This document shows positions 36,563 to 50,954 of a stretch of 64,000 nucleotides of DNA, piece by piece. Numbering within the stretch: position 1 is the stretch's first letter; each line of letters starts with the position of its first letter. Both the position numbers and the translations under genes were made by a program. Origin of the DNA: Paulownia fortunei (Eukaryota; Streptophyta; Magnoliopsida; Lamiales; Paulowniaceae). Under the pieces are notes generated by a model, which had not been told where the DNA came from, did not search any database, and saw only the letters and a list, made by a program, of their open reading frames with translations. The stretch covers positions 17,167,278 to 17,231,277 of the forward strand of contig CM033110.1 in the NCBI GenBank assembly GCA_019321725.1, written 5' to 3'.

Positions 36563-39500
36563 CTCGTACACAACCATTTACAAGTTTTTCAGCATACACA
36601 AGACAATGATTAATTGTATCTAGGAGCACTAGCTAACATGATGGCACCTGTGTATAAATCAATCTTTTTTCAAAAAGTTAAAAAAAAAAAAAAAAATGGG
36701 TAAAAATGGATCCTTATAACTGGTGGTTTCCAATGGCAAACACAACACTTATTATTATTTTTTTAAAGTTTTAATACGAACATAAATGAATCAATAAGGC
36801 TTTTTAGGTTTAAGTTTTACTATCGAGTGTGTTAGTCTATTTATATAATAATTTCTTCTATTAGTATTTTTTGATACAACTGTTTGTGTATAATAATTGG
36901 AACTTGAATATAATAATTAATGATAACTATTGTGTTTGTTAGCCTACTTGTATAATAATTTCTTCTATTAGTATTTCTTGATATAATTGTTTGTGTATAA
37001 TGAGTTGGAAATAATTAACCATATGTAATTTGATGCTCCTCTAAATATAATTATTAGTATTCAATGAACTTGATATTTAAATATAATAATTGATAATATG
37101 AATTTGATTGCTCCCCTTGGAGAGAAAAGGAACATAAAATGCTTCTTGGGGTACATGAACATTACCAATTACCCTCTTTCTTTCCTTTCCCTAAGCCTCA
37201 TTGGAGCACAACAAAATAATAGGTCTCAGACTGAAGGAATAGGCTTATGTTGGATGGTCAGTTTCTTCTCAAATAAGAGGCAAAAATAGTTTTTTTTTTT
37301 TTTTGTCTTAGAGAAAGATAGTAGATAGATCAAGTTCCACCAACTACCTAGACACCCCCCCCCCCCCCCGCCAAAAAAAAAAAAGAAAAAAAAAGAAAAG
37401 AAAAAAGAAAAACTGATGTGTGAAGCCAGATGGTAAGTTAGAGCAAATGTGACCCACCAGTTTTAGCACCAATTTCTGTTTTCCTACTGATATATCCACC
37501 TACATTAATCAAAAAATCAAGGAACAAAGGCCAAGTTTATATGTTTTGAGATATCGGGGAAAACATAAATTAACCGAACAGAACCACATCTACCAAGAAA
37601 CATAATACAAATCAGGCAATATGGTTCGTTTTTATACATGAAACGCAAAATTAAAACACTCAATAATTCTTAAATAACTTGAATGACTTTGGAAGATATA
37701 CAAGTGTTTATTACTCACTGTTTTACCATCATCTTGAATAATTCTTACATGTATTTCTTAGTCAATGCCAAACCACTTTATTACAAGAGTCCATGCTAAG
37801 CAATTTCCATAAAAACTAAATCAAGGGTGCTTCTGATCTGGGCTGCATTTCTTTCCCCATTTCCTTAAGTATCATGCAATTTCATGCTTGAATATAATTT
37901 ATATATGAAAATGTGAGTTGTTAGATTATATATAAGAATATCATCATTTCATTTTATTAATTCGTTACGTACATATTTATGAATTCATAAACTTATTTGA
38001 ACACTATCCAAATAGATGACATGAAATTTTCTTACAGATTTTCATGCGTACCGCAAATCTACACCAAAAAACTCCCCTCCTCTTGCTGGGAAATCCTACA
38101 AATCAACATTAGGTGTGCCGGCTGATAGAGAAAATATTTTTGCTGTGGAAAGTTGAGATTATATGTTAATATACCTTGTTCCATGAACTCAAAACCTATT
38201 ATCTCCTCTAATATTCAGTTTCTTTCTAGAAAATCAAAATTTTCTTTCCCAATTGGATTGGGTCTTCCTTTCCTATTCAACATCCTCTGGGCTTGACTTC
38301 AATGATAATCCATTAAGGCCCATAATATTGTAAATAATAGATATGAATCGGCCCAAATCTTGCAACCGAAGCCAACCATCATCATAGGCAGCTCGGCCCA
38401 ATTACTGGTGGCTAAAACAGTTGCATGACCAAAAATGAACACAAATAAGATCATGTCCTGATTGATGGTAAAGGTGAGTCATGTTGGATCCGTTCTATTT
38501 AGAGAGAGGATTTTTAAATTTGTAAATTTGGAGTTTTAATTTTTTATTTATTATTATTTTATATATATTTATATAATATTATTTTTTTAAAAAAAATTAA
38601 TAGTATTATTAAAAAAGAATCATATTTTTATATTTTTAAAATTAAAAAACAGATCTAACATGTTTAACTCGTAATACGGATTGATATAAATTTAAATTTT
38701 TAAAAATTTTAATAAAACGAATTTCGAATTTTGATAAAATCACTCAATTGTCATCCCTAAAACCCGCGTCATTGACTTTCAAATTTTTGCTTTTTTTATT
38801 TTTTGATGGGTAAATAATGCAAAAAATCGAATGGAATGCAGTAACAAGTAACAACAGGTTGGATCTACCAGTAGGGATAGGCATGAGTTTGACAAAATTC
38901 AAGTTTTAACATAGAGGACCTGCAATTAATTTAATTTAAGGTCGTTTACTAAATAATAAAATTGTCTTAAATTTCCAATAAGATCATAGAAAGTTAAATT
39001 ACATATACATTTAAGAACTTTATTAGGAATTAATTTTATTTTTTATTCTATTCTATTGTATGTGACTCTAAAATTTATTTGATAACTCTAATATAATATA
39101 CACATGCCTAATTAAATTTCTTCATATTCTGACTTTATTGGCGGCGGATAATATAATCAAGAATTGAAAATTACATTACGTAATTTTAAAATTAGATGAA
39201 TGTTGTAGCACCAATCTCTAACATGTCATTGTATTAACCATTTTGATTTTGAAAGAGACAACTCAAATTGACTATTTAGTATTTTTACAATTCAATTTAC
39301 TAGTGACAAAGATGTATTACGTTTTATTTTTATATTCTGTATGATAGCAGACCTAATTAAACCAAGTCAATAATCTTATAAATTTTTGCTTCAACAACTT
39401 AATTAGGTAGTCAAAAGTCAAATAGAATAAATTTGTAGAGTAGTGTTTATTTAAAAAAAAAACATTTATAAAGTTTCTCAGTATAGAATATCTAAATTAT

Positions 39501-40380
39501 TGAAATAGAGATAATTCTCAACACCTTTTTTATTTTATTTTATTTTATTTTATTTTGTAACATAACTACATTTGAGTGAAAAATTTGGGTTGAACAAATT
39601 TTCAATTAACTTAAAAAGGGAATCGACATAATACCTATGTCCTAATAAGTCGATTTATCGCATTTTCTTTTTTTTTTTTTCTCCCAAATATTTTGAACCA
39701 AAAATACTAATAATCGAACTAATGAAAAAGCCACATAGTACCATTGTTTGACTACATATTTTAGCGAGCATAAAACTTAAAAAAGGGTCTTTTTGCTCTA
39801 TTTATTTTTATAATAGAAAACACAAAGAAAAATGCATAGAAAAATAATTATGAGAGATAATGACTTGTCAAAAATATATATATAACGAAATTAATTTTCA
39901 AGAAATATTTATTTTGTTTTTCATTTTCTTCTCCACGCTTAATATATTTTGTATGGCTGGGTCAGGTAAGAGATTTTCGTGGAAGCAGACGGCAGCAGCA
40001 GCTCTTTGACTTCCCGCTACACTCCTTTTTCTTCCAACAGTGTCCGCCAATGTTAATTATTGCTTCAAAATATAATCACTTGTCCAAAGTATTCCACTAC
40101 CTAACCCACGCAAAATTCCAAACCCCAAATACAGTGAATTACCAGCAAATAATCATTAAAAAATCCAATTCTTGACTAGTCTCTCCTTTTCAACTTCAAA
40201 ATCCAATTCATCTCATCATTTCTTCAAAACCCACCAAGAATATCCGGTAAAGGGATGGCCCGATTGAATCTTTTGTTCTTTTGCCATGGTTTTGCTTCAT
40301 TTTAAGCAATTTCAGGAATTAATTTCCACCCCACGAATATAATAAATTCAGTGAAGATTTTTTTTTTTTTTTGAGTAAGT
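36563..40380. other. Intergenic DNA upstream of the MACPF gene
   Basis: A two-unit tandem repeat of about 107 nt lies at 36831-37005, a run of 15 C at 37355-37369, and a segment at about 38480-38760 ends in GTCATCCCTA, which looks like one end of a MITE. The last 400 nt are the pyrimidine-rich leader/promoter of the MACPF gene. No other gene is supported. Confidence 0.55.
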
Positions 40381-40381
40381 T

Positions 40382-43300
40382 ATGGCGGATAATGGTAGTG
40401 GTGGTAGAAGTAAGAAAGAGACAGCGCTGAGGCTGAGAGCGGCGGCGGAGGAGGCGGTGCAGTCCATTGGGTTGGGCTACGATTTGACGCTGGACCTACG
40501 ATTGAAGTACTGCAAGAAGCAGGAAAGTACGAAAGAGGGGTCGAGGTTGATCGCCATGGACGGCGATCAGGTTCGGGATATCGCCGTCCCCGGGGGTATT
40601 TTGGTGCAGAATGTGCACAAGTCTATTAACTGTGATAAAGGCGAGCGCATGCGCTTCAGCTCTGACGTTCTAGCTTTCCAGCAGGTACTTATTGGTTGTA
40701 ATTCAGTACAAGACAAAGAGAATATGTGATTAATTATTTGAATTTTATTGGGAGGTTTGATTTATAAGCTTTTGTTCTCTGAAGAATGAAAATTGATGCT
40801 TTGTCTGAATGTAAGAGCTGATTTTTTCATTTTCAGGAGGTAGCATGATATTGAAAATTTTGGGTTATGTTTATACTATGATATAACGTGATAAAAATTT
40901 AGGTTATTTGATTATATATGTAAATGTAAGCCTGGTAATGTAATGAATTGGAAGATTTACTTGTGAGAAGTAGATGGATTCTGATATATGGCCTGCTTCT
41001 GAGTCAAATGGTAATAATTCGTTTTCATTTTCTAGATGTCGGAACAGTTCAACCAGGAATTATCACTTTCAGGTAAAATTCCAACAGGCCATTTCAATGC
41101 AGCATTTGAATTTACGGGTGTTTGGCAGAAAGATGCTGCCTTCACAAAATCCCTTGCTTTTGATGGGGTATTCATCACCCTCTACAGCATTGCATTAGAA
41201 AAGTCTCAAGTATCGCTCCAAGATCATGTCAAACAAGCAGTGCCATCGTCATGGGATCCAGCTGCATTGGCAAGGTGAGCAGAAAATGTTATTTCCTTTT
41301 TCTAGCACATGCATCCTCTCAATCTCAACATGGAATCAACTTGTTCTACTCTTCCGTACTTGAGCTTTTCTAGTTCTCCCCTGCATAATTGCTCCCAGTC
41401 TGTAATCATTTAGTTGGCTTTGTTATTGATTTGTAAATACAAACCTGGGATATTTATCTTCTGGTTTTCTATTCCCAAATGATCCCTCCTTACAGGGGAC
41501 TGTGAGGACTTCTGTAAGGAACTATATCTGCACTTTTCTCAATCGAATATTTGGTGACTCCAATAGACAGTGGTGATCCTTGCTTTAGGCTTTAAACTGT
41601 AAGTATGTGCAACAAAGCCTCTGCAACTGAGTTATTACCTCAGATTACAACTTACATTTTGTCTCTCTTGAGTCAAAGCTGCTTAAAAGTTTGAAAACAG
41701 AGGGGACTGGCATAAGGAGCAATTTAGTATCAAAGAGCCATATAGCACCGTTAATTGTACTAAATTCAATAATGTAGAGGTTCTGAAGCCATCCAAATAG
41801 CGGATAGTGTTCATTTTGGTTTTAGTTCAACGTGTGGATTTCCAAATTGTCTCAGTTTGGCAATTTACTAAACCCTGACTGAATTTCAGATGACTATTCA
41901 TGTTATCTTGTAAATGTAAAAATAAGAATGTGTTCATAAAGGTACTGGAGTAAATGATGTAAAATGTCATTCTACTCCATATTCATTTCTTTTGTTGCCA
42001 CAATTTCTGGTTGTCTAAATGAACAATAAGTTGCATTCTCCACCCCACACAACCCCCACCCCAAGGGTTGGGGTGAATTTAACTGCATGCATATCTGCTC
42101 TTGAGTGAGAGATCTTAATTATATTATTGCATTAGCCTGTGTTAATCAATATCTGACCTAATAGTTGATATTTCTATTATAGAATGACTTAGTATTTTTT
42201 TTTTTATAAAAATACATTTGCAGGTTTATTGAGAAATATGGTACCCATATCATTGTTGGTGTGAAGATGGGGGAAAGGACGTTATATATGTAAAGCAGCA
42301 ACACTCATCGCCTCTCCAGTCCATTGATGTACAGAAAAGATTGAAGGATGTGGCAGACAAGAGGTTTAGTGATGCAAGTGGACAATCTAGAACTCATCCT
42401 GAGAAATCTTATGGCAGGGAAATGGTTTGTTTCATTGGTTTACATTTCTGTCATCATGCGTTTGCAAGTGTGTTTTTTATTTCTTTGTCAAATTTATTCC
42501 ATAGTTCATACTTTCCTTGTGGACCATGCCTTTACTACTTACATCAAAGCCTTGTGCATTGAATGAATGATTGTCAAATTTTGAAAAGGATTATCATGTG
42601 TCAGTATCCTTGTGTAAAAGTAAGCATGCTATGTAGGCAAGCTACAAGTGCCTAACTTTTGGGAAATAGCATTTTCTAGGTTTGCACAATGCTCCTGCAT
42701 ATTAAGACCAATCATAAGTTTGCAGAGGTGTGTAAAAGTGAGCACCGGATGAGTGCATGATTGTGCCAACCTTAAAAGAACTGTCGTAAGAGTATCCTGG
42801 ATGGTTTTAGAAGTTGTGTAAATATGCAACAACTGTAAGAATATATGAATCATCAAAGCAACATCAATATTATTCTTGAGTTTTGAAAGTTTGAGGAAAC
42901 TTATGAATTTAGCATGTCAACTTCCCTTTTGTGACAACAAAGAATTTAAATACCATTAGTGAAAAGGATTTAATAGTTGAAACATGTTGCCTATTTGTGC
43001 TGAACGATATTTTTGATCTTGAGGGATGCAGTGCAAGTTGCATTAGAAAGTGTTTTTTGTTACTCAATAAAGAGTGATGGAAAAGTAGCAGTTAGGCATA
43101 TATGAATATCCTTTTTGCCTTGAAGCTAAAGGAAAGCTAGATAGAAACCTATAAATTGTACATGGTTTATTATTATGAATTTTGACTGAACCGACCCAAA
43201 GATTTATCTAGTCAAGCATCTTTGCAAGTGCTTGCCCAATAACAATTTCAGTTTCCCATTGAAATCATATATTCAGTTGATTGAGCTTACTTCTCCTGTG

Positions 43301-46300
43301 AGCTGCTCTCACTTGGTTACCAGCTCGAGCTGTTCTCTTCATTTGAGATATTGTAAAATTATGTTTTGGAATGAGACAGAATCTTTTGCTGTATGGTCAC
43401 CTCAGTTGCAGTATGTGACCAGGAATATGGTTCTTGTTGTGCCTGTTTAAATGAAAATATGAGAATCCATTACTTGGTTAGAATCTCAGTGTGCTTTTAG
43501 TTGCTCATGTCAAGAATACAGATGATCCAATTTATTTTGGCACTCCTTTTCTGCTTTTCCCCCAATTTTCATATCTGATCTTAGTAAATTCCAAAACATG
43601 ACATAATTTGCAACAATTTAATACTTTCGTTTGATCCATTTTCAGCATACGACTAATGAAAGAGGATTTGCATTATTGGATCCCAGTACACCAAGTTTCC
43701 ACTCTAGCCAAGAGGTAAAATTTTTACAAAATATATTGATTCATTGATGGATGATAGTCTAGCACTCATCATTTTGGTGTTCGGAAAGCATTCCCGGCTG
43801 GGGACTTGCACATATAAGCTTTATATTGCATTTGATACTGTAACTCTATGAAGTACCATTATTCTTTGGTTTCTTAGTTAGCTGATGTTCTTTTGCTTGA
43901 CTCACATTAGCCCTGGAACTTTATGCTTATTGATAATGAAATCCCAGGAAGTTACTTTCTTCTGGAGGAGGAGAGGTGGAAGCAGCGATAGGACTATGCC
44001 TCATAATAAGTGGTGTCAAACTGTTCAGCTTGAGCCTGAAGTGATCTCAATGTCTTTTATTCCAATTTCATCACTCTTGAGCGGAATTGACGGGAGTGGA
44101 TTCTTGGGTCACGCCATCAATCTATACTTGCGCTGTAAGCAATAAACTTCATCATTACCTATGTTTTTTTCTTTAAAATTTATTTAATTTACTCTCAGTA
44201 TGTTTCATTTCTCGTGCTTTCTGAGAATGTTGTTACAACTAATTTCTCTGCAAACTTGAGTAGATATAAGGTCCTGAGTTACACTTCTGGAGAACCACTT
44301 CTGCCAACCATGAAAACATTAAATGCTCAGTCTTTTTCTTATTTGTATTTTGCATATCTTTTTACAACTTTTTTTAATCATGTGCCCGAGAGCAGTTTTA
44401 ATATGGATAAAATTTGTCTTAAGCAGCAAGCATTAGTCTATTTCAATCTCCTAAGTTGTGAATCCTAAGCATTGGAGTGACGAAATAAACACAGTGGCAA
44501 TCTTACTGTCATCACTGAAACGTTAGCATAAGTATCAGAGTGAACAGCATTCTTATGGAATGTAAAATGTTGTCTCTAGGTGTTAAACCTTTTTTCACTG
44601 CTTGCAGATAAGCCACCTATAGAAGAACTTCATCAATTTTTGGAATTTCAACTTCCAAGGCAATGGGCACCTGTATTTGGTGATGTTCCCCTTGGTCCTG
44701 ATAGAAAGCAGCAAGGCGCTGCATCTTTGCAGTTCAGTTTGATGGGTCCCAAGCTTTATGTTAATACTGATGAGGTAAACTCTACCAAATTCGACTGTCA
44801 TCTGTTTGAGTCCAATGTTCGGAGGGTGCATGCAATTATGAATGAAAACAATGCCATTGCACTCAGTTCTAATTTTTGCCTCATTATTAGAAAAGGCTAT
44901 AGTCTTCCCATTCCTGCTTGCTATTCAATCAGCTTCCCTCTTTTTTCAAGAGAATCCATCAGCGAATAAAATGCTCTTCAAGCACAGTTGACATAAAAAG
45001 CTTATTGTTAGCTTTCAGAGTTTTTGAGTCTCTGTTTTGCATAAAAGTTTCTTGTTGTTCCTGGTGCAAATTCTCAGAACCAATTTTGATCTGTGTATGA
45101 CTGTTGCATAGCAGATTTAAAGGAATCTAGCTCTCCCAACTCCTTGAGCTTTTAATATCAAAAAACAATATAAGATTGATGGTGCCAGAATCAAATATAA
45201 AGAAAAATTTCTAGCAACCACCGATAGCTAATGTAATATATGTTATGGGAATGCCCTAGAGCAGGGACTGAGGGCCCAGAATCTTGGTTATCCTATGCCC
45301 TTAGAAGCTGCAAGGATATATTTTAGCGGAAAATAGAATAATCTTAAAATTGCAAAAAAAGATTTAAATATTTCAATCATATCATTCAAACCCCCAAGCG
45401 GAAAAGATCTTATTTTGGTATTATAAGAAGACAAATTATTGGGAATCCCAAAAGAGAAGGAAATTTTTAAGCACAATCATATCATTCAGAATTGATAAGG
45501 GTGGGAGAAGTTGTGCATTGCTGTTGATTTCTGTTGGATACTGGACATGTTTGGTGTTTGACCTCTCCAATCTGATTAATCTAAATCATCACTTTGTGTT
45601 CAAAATGTAGATTTCTTAAAAGAAAATAATTGATTGTAAACTGAATCTGGGTGCTGATATGCATTGACACATCTTCGAATTTGATCCAAATGTTGTCCTA
45701 TATTGCTGTAATTGGGTTCATCTATTTTGTTCATGACTTGTGGTTTCATTGTTGACGAGATTCTTCCACCTAAAATTTGTCAGCCATACTAAGACACAGA
45801 TGAGTTGACATTTCAGGCCATAGCTGGTGGTTGAGTATAGTGACTGACTTGCCTAGTCTTGCATCTAAGTTGTTTAGATGACATGGTTTAGAATAAAATT
45901 GATGTGTATTTCTGGGTTCTTTATTACTAGACCATTGTAGCTAACCTTTGAACATCATATGACTTTCCCAGGGATGGGTGGGCATAAATCCCTTGTCAGA
46001 TTACTGAATTACCTTCTTATATTCAAGTTGCCGAACTTCATTAACCATGTCTTAGTATTATGCGACATTTGAGGAAGTGGATTGTGCCTGTTGCTTATTC
46101 ATCCATTTTTATGTAGTGTCTGGACATATGTGGAGATTTAATTGGTCTCTTCTATATGTGATGTATTGATTGCTTGAGACCTAATCATTCCTCATTCTTT
46201 ATCATCATTTTTTTCTTTTGACTATTTAGAGGCAGTGAAGTTAACAATCAGTAGTTAATTAACTGTGTGGGTAAAACTGATTTGAACAGGTGGATGTGGG

Positions 46301-46973
46301 AAATAGACCGGTAACTGGCCTGCGGCTGTATTTGGAAGGAAAGAGAAGTAATTGCTTAGCAATCCATTTGCAGCACCTGTCCTCCTTGCCAAAAAGCTTT
46401 CAACTTCGCAATGAGTTGGGGGGAAAAGATAATCACTCTTCTGACCGTAGGTATTATGAGAAGGTCCACTGGAAAAGTTTTTCACATGTATGCACTGCCC
46501 CTGTTGAGTCTGATGATGATCTCTCCATAGTTACTGGAGCACATTTCGAAGTTAAGGACTCTGGTATGAAAAATGTTCTATTTATACGCCTCCATTTCTC
46601 CAAAGTTACTGGCGCAACAGTTGTGAAGAAACCAGAGTGGGATGGTTCTCCTGCCCTGGCTCAGAAGTCCGGAATTATATCAACTTTAATTAGTAGTCAT
46701 TTCTCCACTGGACAGAAACCTGCTCCAAAGCCATCTGATGTTAACATCAACTCTGCTCTATATCCTGAAGGACCTCCAATGCCTGCACAAACACTTAAAC
46801 TTCTGAGGTTTGTTGACACGACAGAAATGACAAGAGGGCCACAGGACCCACCTGGGTACTGGGTAGTCTCGGGTGCCAGGCTTGTAGTCGACAATGGTAA
46901 AATATCGCTTCGTGTCAAGTACTCTCTATTAGCCGTGATTTTGCCAGATGAAGAGGTACAATTGCAGGGCTGA
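40382..46973 (+). pseudogene. MACPF-domain protein gene (At4g24290/CAD1/NSL1 family) with a frameshift in exon 3
   Basis: Seven exons: 40382-40684, 41036-41274, 42224-42424, 43646-43714, 43948-44134, 44608-44774 and 46290-46973 (TGA), with all introns GT/AG. The protein matches the plant MACPF family from end to end: IGLGYDLTLDLRLKYCK, CDKGERMRFSSD, MSEQFNQELSLSGKIPTG, FDGVFITLYS, then the MACPF signature YGTHIIVGVKMG, and the C-terminal SPGYWVVSGARL-type block (PPGYWVVSGARLVV). In the G run at 42269-42273 one G fewer than needed is present, so translation meets TAA at 42291-42293 after about 203 residues. With one more base all exon phases fit, giving about 616 residues, normal for the family. 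Family members restrain cell death and salicylic-acid immunity in Arabidopsis. Either the locus is a recent null allele or this is a homopolymer sequencing error. Everything else looks under selection. Confidence 0.88.
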
Positions 46974-49900
46974 TTGTTTTTGTAAAAAGTGAAAGAAGTA
47001 TACACAGTAGGAATCAGATGATTAGGAGTATTTCTTTGTGGGGTACTGCTACTGCCCAAGATTAAGGTCTAATCACTGAAACAATCTTTTGACTGGCATC
47101 AGTATTTTCAAATTTTTATGTATCATTCTCCCTGTAACATTTAGGAAATCTAAAACAAGTGTCTGAATGTCAATGTGACATTTTCTCTGTAGTTCGTGCT
47201 ATATTATGGTTGTTACTATCAATTTTGGTGGAGTTATCATTATTTTGGGTAGGGGTAAAGACTTGAAACCAGTAGATAAGGCCAGCCTTTTTTCGACATG
47301 TATTTAACTTGTCTGAGTAGTCATGTTATTCTGCCTGAAGTTCCTTGGTCACTGAACAATATTATAGCACTATGTTCCTGCCCATATGTGCTTCAGTTGA
47401 TTCATCTTCCGCTGCGTTCAGTTGATTTGAGTAAAGTTGAACTTGAATCGACCAAAAGATCTCGGCTAATTCAAACTTTACTATATTGGTCTAGGTGGTA
47501 CTGATTATTACTTTTAATTTTCACCTTTATTATTGACATTTGGACTCTATATTACGATTGAACTTTATATGTACATATTTTTATTAGAACTAGTAAAAAA
47601 TATGCTTATTGCACTAAAATATATAATTTATAATAAATAAATTCAATAATAAAAGTAAAGAAAAATTCCACCGCTAGAATTTACTTTAAAAAAACTATCT
47701 CAATTTCGCATAGAAATTTAATAGAATTTTTGAAAAATACTTTTCTTTCTAAGAAATAATTACTATTTTTAGAATATGATCCTATATCGCCCCTTAGGAC
47801 TTTAGTGGAGTGACCAGATTGCGTTTCTTTTTGCATATGAGTTATGATCACTTGAAGCCCTTCATTACTCCGTTTGAGGGTTGTTTTTATCAAGTAGGTA
47901 GAATAGCCGGCTAAGTGTGAAACCAAGTCATCGAAGTAAGTTATGTAAGAAGCTTCTTTAGGCAAGGGAGAGACTTTAGGGGATGTCTATCCATACAAGC
48001 AACTCAGTCAAGGCTAGGAAAATGCCTTCAAGACGAAACCCAATTATAGAAGTTCATAACTATCTCTTGCGAATAAGGAAAATTAGATTTTAACCGAATT
48101 CAAGGTTGGCAACTGAGCTAAACTTGTAGGTATAATAGTTAGTGAACTCTTGTTGCTTATCAGTTAATGAGCTAACCACGCTTTCCTTGTTCAAAAGGAG
48201 GGGAGTGTCTTTCTATCTGATATAGCCTTCCCTTGTTTCGTAGCCCACAAAGCGTTAGAGAAAGATGACATACAAGAATAGAAAGGTGTCATTCTCCCTG
48301 AAGAGTATAACTAAATCACCCCAACTATTTTTGTAAGAAATATAATACGTAGTGGTGACTAATTTAGGCAAAGGGGGACAGACCCCCACATGGAAAACCC
48401 CGAATTCTTAGTTTTCTATTCATCTTGTATAAAAAAAATATCCTACCTAATTCTAATAGATATAAGTCATTTTCTACACCTGAATACAATTCCCGCTTTT
48501 AGTTCACAACCACTATGTATAAATCATAGCCATTTCATCCTTCAAAGCCAGTCTGGCACTGGCTCCGCGAGTAAGGACAACCCAAGACTAACTCGGCAAG
48601 ACATTGAACTAATAGTGAAGCTATAAAGACATCTGAGCTTCTTTGGACCCAATGTTTGTTACCATTTTACTTTAATTTGCAATTTTAAGTATTTTTTAAA
48701 CAAAACACTCGGATTCTAAATAAATGTCCTTCTATCAATGATGATTTATTTAGGGGAAGGGGGGCGAGCAAGAATCGGGAATGAGAAATTTTTTTGAATT
48801 CGACTTTTTTTTTTTCACCATTTGAAATAATTACTGTACTTTCAGGTAATTTATTACCAATGTTTCACCTCTCTTTGATATGATAAATGTCATCTAATTT
48901 GATAAGTACTAGCTATTGAATCCATATCAGTAGTTAGTAATAGAAAATACCTTTGTCAAAATTTTCTTAATTACTCAATATGTATATCAATTATCAATAA
49001 TTAACGTTATCATCCACAAATCAACAAAAAGAAAATGATAAGCTGATAAAACCTAATTCATTTGAAGTGGTAAAAGTTAGCATCCCAAAATTCTATAACT
49101 ACGAAGTCTTGCTTTCAGTCTCGTCAGAAGGATGGTAATTCGAATAATCCCATGTTTGTTTCATTTCGATTTGATTTGAGAATTTCCCACAGTAACTAAT
49201 TATAATTAACTCGTTGCAACCCTGTGCCAACACATGAGATACTGTTTTAATAAGGAAAAAATGATAGGAAAAACATATATATCGCTCCATGATTTATTTA
49301 TTTATAGTTTTCGAAAATTAAGAGACAGATTAATAAATAATCATCTGCCAATTAACCTCAATTAATCTATCAGACTACAAGAAAAATTACTAAATATTGA
49401 ACTTGAAAATTATATAGGACAAAAATTATCTTATTTATATGAAGTTAAACTTGAATTTCAATTTCAACTACCTTACCCATTAACCTTTGGACTCTTTTAA
49501 TGAAAAATAGAAATAAAATTTAGTAATTTCATAGCGTGTCAACTCGTGGATACCTTTAAATATTTTATTATATTAGTAAGATCTATGGACAAGAGTTTTC
49601 AATAATTATTGATTGGTAACCAAAATTCAAATATTCAATAAAACAAAATAAAAAATAAAAAATTACCTTAGTTTTTATATTTCTGTTATTAGGTTGAGCA
49701 TATTGGTTGATAGCTCGTGTTGGTGGGTCCAGTCAACTTGTTAGGAACTATTTGGATAACATAAGGTCAACTTGACTCAATACTATACAATATATATAAT
49801 ACAGTGATTTAATTTAATTCTAACTATATAAATTTTTATTTTTGGAAGAGCTGGTATAGAATATGCCTTTTCTATTCGTAGATCAGGAAAAGAATTTTAT

Positions 49901-50680
49901 TAGCTTAGTTACGTAGCGTTAAATCGTTTGAGTGCTAATTTATATTATTAGGGGCTGAAAGTAGGCTTCTCTAATAAAAATTTGATTAGGGAAAGCTAAT
50001 AAAGATCAAAAGAAAGACTTAACTGAGGCTATTCAAAGCATCGAGAATAGAATTTCAATCTGAAGAAGAACAGTCAGATGCGGCCCATTGAAAGAGAATC
50101 CACACAAGGAAAAACACTTGTTCGTATTACTACCACAAGAAAGCCGACACCCTCGCCCTTTAGATATAGAGGCGCAACAAAAAAAAAGTATTCAAAAAAG
50201 GCGTGACTCTATCCAATTCTTTCATGTCAAACTTGGATTATGCTTGATAATTCAAAGCTTTTCAAATAAAATTGCAAGAAATATAGAATTACTTAAGTCA
50301 TCAATATGACCTCAATAAATTGACCCAAACAAGAGGCTAAGAAAAACTTCTGAACACATTGAAAAAAAGAAGATGCTTCAAAAATCAAAATCGTCTGCTA
50401 TTTGTTTCTCTTTTTCCATAATTACAACAACTGACCATCAAAATATCAGTTGGAATTTTCGACCAAGTCACTCCAATAAATCTAGCTAGTCACGAGTAGT
50501 ATGATCTAAAACCAACTTAATTTTATTATTTTTAATGCTTAATTTAATTCTCTCTTTCTCTGTCTCTCTCTAAGACTCTTAACTGAAATACTAAATGTAA
50601 TTCATGTAAACTGTATATAATTATGTTAGGTAGGTGTATAGATATATATATACATGCTGCATGTGAACAAATTTAGTCAC
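46974..50680. other. Intergenic DNA with two possibly organelle-derived stretches
   Basis: No nuclear gene is seen. At 47690-48640 and 49930-50320 the base composition is less AT-skewed and short frames (for example DNPRLTRQDIELIVKL at 48576-48623) look more protein-like than the surroundings. This would fit fragments of mitochondrial or plastid DNA, but no organelle gene was identified with certainty. 48640-49930 is ordinary AT-rich sequence. Confidence 0.35.
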
Positions 50681-50681
50681 C

Positions 50682-50688
50682 TATAAAA
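50682..50688 (+). promoter_or_regulatory. TATA box of the PIP-reductase pseudogene
   Basis: TATAAAA lies 99 nt before the ATG at 50781, a usual plant spacing. It suggests the locus once had its own promoter and was not a retrocopy, which also fits the remaining introns. Confidence 0.4.
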
Positions 50689-50954
50689 AAGGCTTCTGCT
50701 GCTAACCTGTATTTGCACACACAGTTAAATAGGATAGTTTAGATAGAGTGAAAAATTATAGATACATATAGGGAGTTTAGATGGCTATTGAAAAGAGCAA
50801 GATTCTGATATTTGGTGCTACTGGCTACCTTGGTAAATGCTTGATCAAGGCAAGCATTTCCACGGGCCATCCAACTTATGCTTAATCCTGTTAAACCCAA
50901 TATCACCGATCCTTCCAAGCTTCAACTTCTCAAATATTTTCAGTCCATTGGAGT

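Noticed and set aside
46697..47059. Minus-strand frame of 120 residues over the last MACPF exon
   Set aside because: It is a shadow of the real plus-strand exon, which matches the family strongly.
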